A DNA stretch of 64,000 nucleotides from Rhizobacter sp. AJA081-3 (GTDB lineage Bacteria > Pseudomonadota > Gammaproteobacteria > Burkholderiales > Burkholderiaceae_C), in contig NZ_CP059067.1 in the NCBI RefSeq assembly GCF_017795745.1, forward strand, positions 1,612,001-1,676,000. Direction: 5' to 3'. Numbering within the stretch: the first letter of the stretch is position 1; each line of letters opens with the position of its first letter. A program made the translations under genes and the position numbers. The notes beneath the pieces are model-generated. The model made no database searches. It was not told the origin of the DNA and saw only the letters and a list, made by a program, of their open reading frames with translations. Below, in pieces: positions 58,549 through 64,000 of the stretch.

Positions 58549-58838
58549 CACATGTGGTCCACGTCGGCCGGCAGCTTGTAGAAGGTCGGGTGGCGATAGA
58601 CCTTGTCCTCGGCGGGCTCGAAGAACATGTCCTTGGTGTCCGGGTCGCTCGCCACGATCTGGTCGGAGCGCACCACCCACACGCTGGCGCCTTCCTGGCG
58701 GCGCGTGTAGACGTCGCGGGCCATCTGCAGCGCCATCGCCGAGTCGCTCGCGTGCAGGCTGCCGCAATGCTTGTGGTCCAGCCCGCTCTTGCTGCGGACG
58801 AACACTTCCCACAGGGGCCATTCGTTCTTCGTGCTCAT
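58548..58838 (-). CDS. paaB: Phenylacetyl-CoA epoxidase subunit PaaB
   Basis: A 96-aa subunit that bridges PaaAC dimers. It shows the standard NEWPLWEVFVRSKSGLDHKHCGSLHA, DVYTRRQEGASVWVVRS and the end PTFYKLPADVDHM. Length is 95 in E. coli. It follows paaA by one base and overlaps paaC by one base on the minus strand. Confidence 0.95.
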   Translation of the reverse strand: MSTKNEWPLWEVFVRSKSGLDHKHCGSLHASDSAMALQMARDVYTRRQEGASVWVVRSDQIVASDPDTKDMFFEPAEDKVYRHPTFYKLPADVDHM

Positions 58839-58839
58839 G

Positions 58840-59850
58840 TCATGCCGCCTTTGCTCGGAGTTGCTTCTTGCGTTCGTGCGCCAGCGCTGCCTCGCGCACC
58901 CAGGCGCCGTCGTCCCAGGCCTTCACGCGATCGGCCAGTCGCTCGCGGTTGCAGGGGCCGTGGCCGTTGACCACGTTCCAGAACTCGCTCCAGTCGATCG
59001 GGCCGTGGTCGTAGGACTGGCGTGCCTCGTTCCACTTCAGGTCCGGGTCGGGCAGGGCCACGCCCAGCACGCGAGCCTGCTCGACGGTGGCGTCGATGAA
59101 CTTCTGCCGCAGGTCGTCGTTGGAGATGCGCTTGATGCCCCAGCGCATCGACTGCGTGCTGTGCGTCGACTCGGCGTCCGGCGGGCCGAACATCATCAGG
59201 CTCGGCCACCACCAGCGGTTCACCGCGTCCTGCACCATGTCGCGCTGCGCGGGCGTGCCCTGCGTCATCATCACGTTCAGCGCGTCGAAGCCCTGGCGCT
59301 GGTGGAAGGATTCTTCCTTGCACACGCGCACCATCGCCCGCGCATACGGGCCGTACGAGCAGCGGCACAGCGGCACCTGGTTCATGATCGCCGCGCCGTC
59401 GACCAGCCAGCCGATCACGCCCACGTCGGCCCAGTTCAGGGTCGGGTAGTTGAAGATCGAGCTGTACTTGGCGCGGCCGCTGTGCAGCGCGTCGAGCAAC
59501 TCGTCGCGCGACACGCCCAGCGTCTCGGCCGCGGCGTAGAGATACAGGCCGTGGCCGCCTTCGTCCTGCACCTTGGCCAGCAGGATCGCCTTGCGCTTGA
59601 GCGTGGGTGCGCGCGTGACCCAGTTGCCCTCGGGCAGCATGCCGACGATCTCGGAGTGCGCGTGCTGGCTGATCTGCCGCACCAGCGTCTTGCGGTAATG
59701 CTCGGGCATCCAGTCCTTCGCCTCGACGAACTCGCCGGCGTCGATGCGCGCCTCGAAGGCGGCCTCGCGCGCCTGTTCCTCGGCCGACTTGACGGCCTGC
59801 ACCTGGCCCTTGGCCTCGCGGGCCATGGTGTCCATCGCCTGGGTGTACAT
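58840..59850 (-). CDS. paaA: Phenylacetyl-CoA epoxidase catalytic subunit PaaA
   Basis: A 336-aa di-iron oxygenase that makes the ring epoxide of phenylacetyl-CoA. Iron-binding Glu/His residues are in AEHSEI-type [45 protein letters not shown] and [14 protein letters not shown] surroundings. The C-terminus ends in an Arg/Lys-rich tail. It follows paaK by 12 bases. The first ATG ([16 protein letters not shown]) is used; one five codons later is also possible. Confidence 0.96.
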   Translation of the reverse strand: MYTQAMDTMAREAKGQVQAVKSAEEQAREAAFEARIDAGEFVEAKDWMPEHYRKTLVRQISQHAHSEIVGMLPEGNWVTRAPTLKRKAILLAKVQDEGGHGLYLYAAAETLGVSRDELLDALHSGRAKYSSIFNYPTLNWADVGVIGWLVDGAAIMNQVPLCRCSYGPYARAMVRVCKEESFHQRQGFDALNVMMTQGTPAQRDMVQDAVNRWWWPSLMMFGPPDAESTHSTQSMRWGIKRISNDDLRQKFIDATVEQARVLGVALPDPDLKWNEARQSYDHGPIDWSEFWNVVNGHGPCNRERLADRVKAWDDGAWVREAALAHERKKQLRAKAA

Positions 59851-59862
59851 CTGTCGCTCTCC

Positions 59863-61182
59863 TCAGCCCTTGGGCCGTTGGTCCACCACGCGGCGGGCCT
59901 TGCCCACCAGCGTGCGTTCGATGGAATCGGGCATGCCGACGTCGATCTCGGCGCTCACGCCCACCAGCGTCTTGATGCGGTGCTGCAGCCACTCGCCGAT
60001 CTCGCGGCGGTCGGCCGTGCCCGAGGCGCCGGCATCGGGCCGCACCTCGCAGCGCACCGTCATCTGGTCGAGGTGGCCGTTGCGCTTGACGACGATCTGG
60101 TATTGCCCGCTCAACTTGTCGTTCTGCAGGATCAGCTCCTCGATCTGCGTCGGGAACACGTTGACGCCGCGGATGATCAGCATGTCGTCGCTGCGGCCGA
60201 CGATCTTGCCGATTCGGCGCATGCTGCGCGCCGTGGGCGGCAGCAGGCGTGTCAGGTCGCGCGTGCGGTAACGCACCACCGGCAGCGCTTCCTTGGTCAG
60301 CGTGGTGAAGACGAGCTCGCCCTCGGCGCCGTCGGGCAGCACTTCGCCGGTGTCGGGGTCGATGATCTCGGGGTAGAAGTGGTCTTCCCAGATCACCGGG
60401 CCGTCCTTGGTCTCGATGCATTCGTTGGCCACACCCGGGCCCATCACTTCCGACAGGCCGTAGATGTCCACCGCGTCGATGCCGGCGGCGGCCTCGATGT
60501 CGCGGCGCATCGCTTCCGTCCAGGGCTCGGCGCCGAAGATGCCCACCTTCACCGACATCTCTCGCGGGTCCAGCCCCTGGCGGCGGAACTCCTCGATGAT
60601 CACCTGCATGTAGCTGGGCGTGACCATGATGATGTCGGGCTTGAAGTCGACGATCAGCTGCACCTGCTTCTCGGTCTGCCCGCCGGACATCGGGATCACC
60701 GTGCAGCCGAGCTTCTCGGCGCCGTAGTGCGCACCCAGCCCGCCGGTGAACAGGCCATAGCCGTAGGCGACGTGGACCATGTCGCCACGGCGCCCGCCCG
60801 AGGCGCGGATCGAGCGCGCCACCAGGTTGGCCCAGCGGTCGATGTCGCCCTGCGTGTAGCCCACCACCGTGGGCTTGCCGGTCGTGCCCGAGGAGGCGTG
60901 CACGCGCACCACCTGCTCGCGCGGCACGGCGAACATGCCGAAGGGGTAGTTCTCGCGCAGCTCCTTCTTCGTCGTGAAGGGGAACTTTGAGAGATCCGCG
61001 AGCGACTTCAGGTCGTCGGGGTGTGCGCCCTGGGCGTCGAACGCGCGCTTGTAGTGCGGCACATGGTCGTAGGCATGGCGCAGTGACCACTTCAGCCGCT
61101 GCAGTTGCAGCGCCTGCAGCTCGTCGCGGCTGGCGGTCTCGATCGGCTCGAGTTCGCCGGGGGCGGGGCGCTTGACGGTCAT
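59863..61182 (-). CDS. paaK: Phenylacetate-CoA ligase
   Basis: A 439-aa AMP-forming ligase that activates phenylacetate with CoA and ATP. Motifs: VHASSGTTGKPTVVGYTQGD (ATP-binding loop), AVDIYGLSEVMGPGVANEC, LVFTTLTKEALPVVRYRTRDLT and RSDDMLIIRGVNVFPTQIE. Length and order match the PaaK family. It lies between paaI and paaA on the minus strand. The ATG at 61182 gives MTVKRPAPGELEPIE. Confidence 0.96.
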   Translation of the reverse strand: MTVKRPAPGELEPIETASRDELQALQLQRLKWSLRHAYDHVPHYKRAFDAQGAHPDDLKSLADLSKFPFTTKKELRENYPFGMFAVPREQVVRVHASSGTTGKPTVVGYTQGDIDRWANLVARSIRASGGRRGDMVHVAYGYGLFTGGLGAHYGAEKLGCTVIPMSGGQTEKQVQLIVDFKPDIIMVTPSYMQVIIEEFRRQGLDPREMSVKVGIFGAEPWTEAMRRDIEAAAGIDAVDIYGLSEVMGPGVANECIETKDGPVIWEDHFYPEIIDPDTGEVLPDGAEGELVFTTLTKEALPVVRYRTRDLTRLLPPTARSMRRIGKIVGRSDDMLIIRGVNVFPTQIEELILQNDKLSGQYQIVVKRNGHLDQMTVRCEVRPDAGASGTADRREIGEWLQHRIKTLVGVSAEIDVGMPDSIERTLVGKARRVVDQRPKG

Positions 61183-61208
61183 CGGCAATGTCTCCGTGGG
61201 CGGGGCTG

Positions 61209-61652
61209 TCAGGTCACGACCTGCTTGCCCTTCATGCGGTACGAGCGGCCGCGGAACACCGCAATGCGCTCGCCGCTCTGGTTGCTCACCTCGATGTCGT
61301 ACACGCCCATGCGCGAGCCCTGCGAGACGACGCGGCCGGTGGCGGTGAGCCGGTCGCCCGGCTTTCCGGGGCCGAGCAGGTCGACGTCGAAACCCGAGGC
61401 GACGGTGAGCTCGTTGTACGAGTTGCAGGCGTAGGCGAAGGCCATGTCGGCCAGCGTGGCGATCAGCCCACCTTGGCAGGTGCCGAAGCCGTTGAGCATG
61501 TCCTCGCGCACCGTCATCGCCACGCTGGCGTGGCCGGGCGAGATTGCAGTGACCTCCATGCCCATCGCGTGGGCGCAACGGTCGGTCGCGAACATGGTGT
61601 CGCGCACCCGCTCGGCGAGGTGCTGCGCGTCGCTGAAGCTGGTGTCCTTCAT
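61209..61652 (-). CDS. paaI: Hotdog-fold acyl-CoA thioesterase PaaI
   Basis: A 147-aa tetrameric hotdog thioesterase that releases CoA from dead-end ring products and prevents CoA depletion. Key parts: DRCAHAMGMEVTAISPGHASVAMTV and NGFGTCQGGLIATLADMAFAYACNSY with the catalytic aspartate in ADMAF. GSRMGVYDIEVSNQSGERIAVF is the last core strand. It starts at ATG 61652, five bases after paaG, and is followed by paaK after 26 bases. Confidence 0.94.
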   Translation of the reverse strand: MKDTSFSDAQHLAERVRDTMFATDRCAHAMGMEVTAISPGHASVAMTVREDMLNGFGTCQGGLIATLADMAFAYACNSYNELTVASGFDVDLLGPGKPGDRLTATGRVVSQGSRMGVYDIEVSNQSGERIAVFRGRSYRMKGKQVVT

Positions 61653-61656
61653 GGGC

Positions 61657-62466
61657 TCAGCGGTCCGTGAAACGGGGTGCGCGCTTGGCGAAGAAGGCGG
61701 TCACGCCTTCGAGGTAGTCGTGGCTCATGCCCAGCCGCCGCTGCACCTCGCCTTCCATGCTCAGTGCGGCGGAGAGATCCATGTGGTCGGCGGCGGCGAA
61801 GGCGCGGCGTGTTTCGGCCAGGGCCTTGGACGGCATGCCGGCGAGCCGCTCGGCCAGCGCCTTCGTCTCGTCGGCGAGCGCCGCGTCGTCGACGCAGCGC
61901 CAGATCATGCCCAGGCGCTGCGCGTCCTCGGCGTTGCACTTGTCGCCGAGCAGCGCCAGCGCCATCGCGTGGGCCCGGCCAACCAGGCGCGGCAGCAGCC
62001 AGGTGCCGCCGCAGTCGGGCACCAGACCGATCTTCGAGAAGGCCTGGATGAAGGAGGCGGATTTCGCTGCCAGCACGATGTCGCAGTTCAGCGCCAGATT
62101 GGCGCCGGCGCCTGCGGCCACCCCGTTCACCGCCGCGATCACCGGCACCGGGAAGTGGTGCAGAAGCATCGCCAGCGGCTTGTAGCGTGCTTCGATCAGG
62201 TTGCCGATGTCGCGCGGCGGCGCACCGGGCGTGAGGTCGGGGGCGATGGCCGGGTCCGACAGATCCTGGCCGGCGCAGAAGCCACGGCCGGCGCCGGTGA
62301 TGACGACGCAGCGCACCGCAGAGTCGGCGGCAGCCGCCTTCAGCTCCGTCGACAGCGCGTCGTGCATCGCGCCGTTGAAGCTGTTCAGCGCCTGCGGCCG
62401 GTTCAGAGTGAGGGTCTGCACGGCGCCATCTCGATGGCTCAGTACAGGGGCGGCATCGTCGGCCAT
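61657..62466 (-). CDS. paaG: Ring-1,2-epoxyphenylacetyl-CoA isomerase PaaG
   Basis: A 269-aa crotonase-fold enzyme that converts the ring epoxide to the oxepin-CoA. Conserved parts: LTLNRPQALNSFNGAMHDAL, CVVITGAGRGFCAGQDLSDP and AVNGVAAGAGANLALNCDIVLAA, the oxyanion-hole segment; the catalytic aspartate is likely in GLVPDCGGTWLLPRLVG. The ATG at 62466 has GAGG upstream and is preferred over a GTG two codons earlier. It heads the operon, just downstream of a promoter with the palindrome at 62497. Confidence 0.93.
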   Translation of the reverse strand: MADDAAPVLSHRDGAVQTLTLNRPQALNSFNGAMHDALSTELKAAAADSAVRCVVITGAGRGFCAGQDLSDPAIAPDLTPGAPPRDIGNLIEARYKPLAMLLHHFPVPVIAAVNGVAAGAGANLALNCDIVLAAKSASFIQAFSKIGLVPDCGGTWLLPRLVGRAHAMALALLGDKCNAEDAQRLGMIWRCVDDAALADETKALAERLAGMPSKALAETRRAFAAADHMDLSAALSMEGEVQRRLGMSHDYLEGVTAFFAKRAPRFTDR

Positions 62467-62496
62467 CGGCACCTCGGGGGTTGATCCTGCAATTCA

Positions 62497-62512
62497 TCGA
62501 CCGATCGGTCAA
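62497..62512. promoter_or_regulatory. Candidate PaaR-type operator before paaG
   Basis: TCGACCGATCGGTCAA contains a perfect 12-base palindrome (GACCGATCGGTC, 62499-62510), about 30 bases upstream of the paaG ATG, overlapping a TTGACC that could be a -35 box on the minus strand. It matches the site before the receptor gene at 55588-55603 in 14 of 16 bases, which suggests that the TetR-family regulator controls both. Confidence 0.68.
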
Positions 62513-62596
62513 CGAAAGTTAATGTAGGTCAATCGGCCGGCGCGGGCAAGCCGCCGCCAGCCCGGGTATTCACCAAGGAGCGAGCGAGAGGGGGTG

Positions 62597-62614
62597 GCCG
62601 GGCGGGCGCCCGGC
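62597..62614 (-). terminator. Stem-loop after the desaturase gene
   Basis: A seven-base GC stem (GCCGGGC with GCCCGGC) and a four-base loop lie just beyond the desaturase stop and before the paaG promoter region. No T-run follows on the minus strand, so it is at best a weak terminator. Confidence 0.35.
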
Positions 62615-62619
62615 AAGGC

Positions 62620-63753
62620 TCAGGACTTCTTCCAGACGAACGGGAAGGCGAGCTGCTTGAGGAAGCCGTCGGGCACGTAGTCGCCCTGCACGCCGTAGCG
62701 GTCGGGCCACTTGCGGTCGGACTGCACCGCGGTGCCGAACAGGTGGTCGAGGAATGCGAAGTGCGCCGCATAGTTGCGATCGATCGCTTCGTCGTCCTGC
62801 GAGTGGTGCCAATGGTGGAAGTTCGGTGTGACGATCAGGTAGCGCAAGGGCCCGAGCCGCACGCTCACGTTGGCGTGATTGAACACCGCCTGGAAGCCGA
62901 CGATGACGATGTAGGCGTCGATCACTTCCTTGCTGAAGCCGAGCACGTAGATCGGCGCCAGCACCAGCGTGCGCGTGATCAGAAGCTCGACGATGTGCTG
63001 GCGCGAGCCGGCCAGCCAGTCCATGCTCTTGGCGCTGTGGTGCACGGCGTGCAGGCGCCAGAGTACGGGCACCTCGTGGTACGCACGATGCGTCCAGTAC
63101 TGCACCAGATCGGCCACCAGCACGATCAGGAACAGCGCGACGAAGAAGTTCAGGTCCTGCACCCAGAAGCGCACGCCGTCCTTCGCCGCCCAGCCGAACA
63201 GCTTGTGCACCAGCAGGTTGGTGGCCAGCAGCACGAAGCCGACCACCATGTGGTTGACGATGAAGTGGTGGAAGTCGGTCTGCCATTCGGCGCGGAACAC
63301 CGGCTGCTGCTTGCGCAGCGCGAACAGCTTTTCGACGAAGATGAAGATCAGCGAAGAGCCGAGCAGGTCGAGGATGAACCAGTCCAGGCCGATGTAGGGC
63401 GTGTTGTCGGCGAAGTCGTTCACCGGCACCTTGTGGCCGCCCAGCAGCGCCGTCAGCGCCACCAGTGCGAAGGCTGCGAGCGCCAGCCAGCGTGCGCGGC
63501 CGAACACGGTGTTGAAGATGGCGATGCCGCCGGCGATCACCAGTGCCGCATACATGATCTTGCGGATGATGTCGACGTTGTACGACTGGCGCAGCTGCGG
63601 CGTCGTCAGGTACTCGGGGAAGTGGAAGGCCAGGACGCCCAGGAAGCACAGGATCGCCAGCGACAAGGCGATGATCCCGGAAATGAGGCCCTTGCCGGGC
63701 CGCAGCTCGCCGTGCGATTCGGTGAGCTGGTTGAGCTTGTCGAGTTCCTGCAT
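62620..63753 (-). CDS. Sterol desaturase/fatty acid hydroxylase family membrane protein
   Basis: A 377-aa inner-membrane protein with several hydrophobic helices (for example IIALSLAILCFLGVLAF, FFVALFLIVLVADL). The di-iron histidine motifs are HRAYHEVPVLWRLHAVHHS and NFHHWHHSQDDE, plus HFAFLDHLFG. Members hydroxylate or desaturate lipids; the substrate is unknown. It precedes the paa operon on the same strand but is separated from it by the operator region, so a joint function is not implied. The ATG gives MQELDKLNQLTESHGE. Confidence 0.9.
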   Translation of the reverse strand: MQELDKLNQLTESHGELRPGKGLISGIIALSLAILCFLGVLAFHFPEYLTTPQLRQSYNVDIIRKIMYAALVIAGGIAIFNTVFGRARWLALAAFALVALTALLGGHKVPVNDFADNTPYIGLDWFILDLLGSSLIFIFVEKLFALRKQQPVFRAEWQTDFHHFIVNHMVVGFVLLATNLLVHKLFGWAAKDGVRFWVQDLNFFVALFLIVLVADLVQYWTHRAYHEVPVLWRLHAVHHSAKSMDWLAGSRQHIVELLITRTLVLAPIYVLGFSKEVIDAYIVIVGFQAVFNHANVSVRLGPLRYLIVTPNFHHWHHSQDDEAIDRNYAAHFAFLDHLFGTAVQSDRKWPDRYGVQGDYVPDGFLKQLAFPFVWKKS

Positions 63754-63803
63754 CTGCGTGCGCCTCCCTGCGTCGCGCCGGATGATACGGGCGGGGATCG
63801 GGC

Positions 63804-64000
63804 TCAGGCGGTGCGCGCGTGTTTCATCGGTTGCGCCTCGAGCGCGGCGTGATGCATGCCGCGCAACACGTCGCCCACCACGATCACCGCGGGGCTGCCC
63901 AGGCCATGCTCCTCGACCAGATCGGCCAGGCCGCCGAGCGTGCCGACCGCGTGGCGCTGCTGCGGCAGGCTGGCGTGCTGCACCACGGCGACAGGTGTGC
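63804..64000 (-). CDS. cobA: Uroporphyrinogen-III C-methyltransferase, C-terminal part (truncated by window)
   Basis: Only the last 65 or so codons are present. TPVAVVQHASLPQQRHAVGTLG and LGSPAVIVVGDVL match the end of the SAM-dependent uroporphyrinogen-III methyltransferase domain found in CobA or CysG, used for sirohaem and cobalamin. A separate CobA is favoured because the tail ends shortly after this motif, but CysG cannot be excluded as the N-terminal part lies outside. Sirohaem fits with a cysE-containing sulphur metabolism in the strain. Confidence 0.85.
   Translation of the reverse strand, partial: TPVAVVQHASLPQQRHAVGTLGGLADLVEEHGLGSPAVIVVGDVLRGMHHAALEAQPMKHARTA

Noticed and set aside
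58771-60990. Long plus-strand frame opposite paaA and paaK
   Set aside because: The minus-strand genes have clear motifs and tight operon spacing; the plus-strand translation has no recognisable feature.

Overview
The window is a compact, high-GC chromosomal segment with about 63 protein genes and no gap longer than about 220 bases. Gene content and order point to a betaproteobacterium of the order Burkholderiales, probably near the Rubrivivax/Leptothrix/Methylibium group. This placement is inference from a Burkholderiales-type 335-aa porin, a pyrG-kdsA-eno-ftsB block, DarP, TRAP and TAXI receptors and a paa cluster with a TetR-type regulator. I saw no rRNA, tRNA, insertion sequence, prophage or CRISPR array. 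Most of the window is core chromosome.

Layout. 1-1267: end of a sensor kinase and a tandem-receiver regulator. 1351-9645: EttA, an unusual beta-helical membrane protein, a large zinc metalloprotease lipoprotein and a LytS/LytR-type two-component pair. 9648-16322: a small membrane protein, aminopeptidase P, an orphan membrane-anchored TAXI receptor, an MscS channel and a gamma-glutamyltransferase lipoprotein. 16341-18768: a minus-strand cluster with a hemerythrin-like protein, a dihaem cytochrome c, a small lipoprotein and an unknown 81-aa protein. 18907-24776: MarC, porin, an amino-acid ABC permease and receptor, an M81 peptidase and a DUF455 ferritin-like protein. 24825-30623: a PLP decarboxylase, gamma-carbonic anhydrase, Hsp33, a zinc-ribbon membrane protein and a PnuC/NadR-like nicotinamide salvage pair. 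30643-34776: ftsB, eno, kdsA, pyrG. 34854-39066: mutS, an Anbu-type proteasome homologue and an alpha/beta hydrolase, joined by 4-base overlaps. 39084-45933: SuhB, TrmJ, CysE, LysM-FecR protein, MogA, DarP, PmbA.

46076-51833 is a TRAP transporter locus. The receptor gene runs on the plus strand. The two permease genes and a NarL-type two-component system run convergently on the minus strand. 51868-54341 holds a rhodanese-loop protein, YqeY, ribosomal protein S21 with a good promoter, and an HI0933-like flavoprotein. 54403-62466 is aerobic phenylacetate catabolism: paaG-paaI-paaK-paaABCDE-tetR, followed by a branched-chain-type receptor gene. Two near-identical palindromes, one before paaG and one before the receptor gene, look like operators of the TetR protein. 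The window ends with a membrane di-iron desaturase and the 3' end of a uroporphyrinogen-III C-methyltransferase gene.

No wholly new defence or mobile system is evident. The best candidates for new biology are: Anbu coupled to mutS instead of its usual partners; the beta-helix/two-helix membrane protein at 3232-4878; the orphan TAXI receptor with a cytoplasmic tail; the hemerythrin/dihaem cytochrome cluster; and the activator-type promoter before the TRAP receptor gene.
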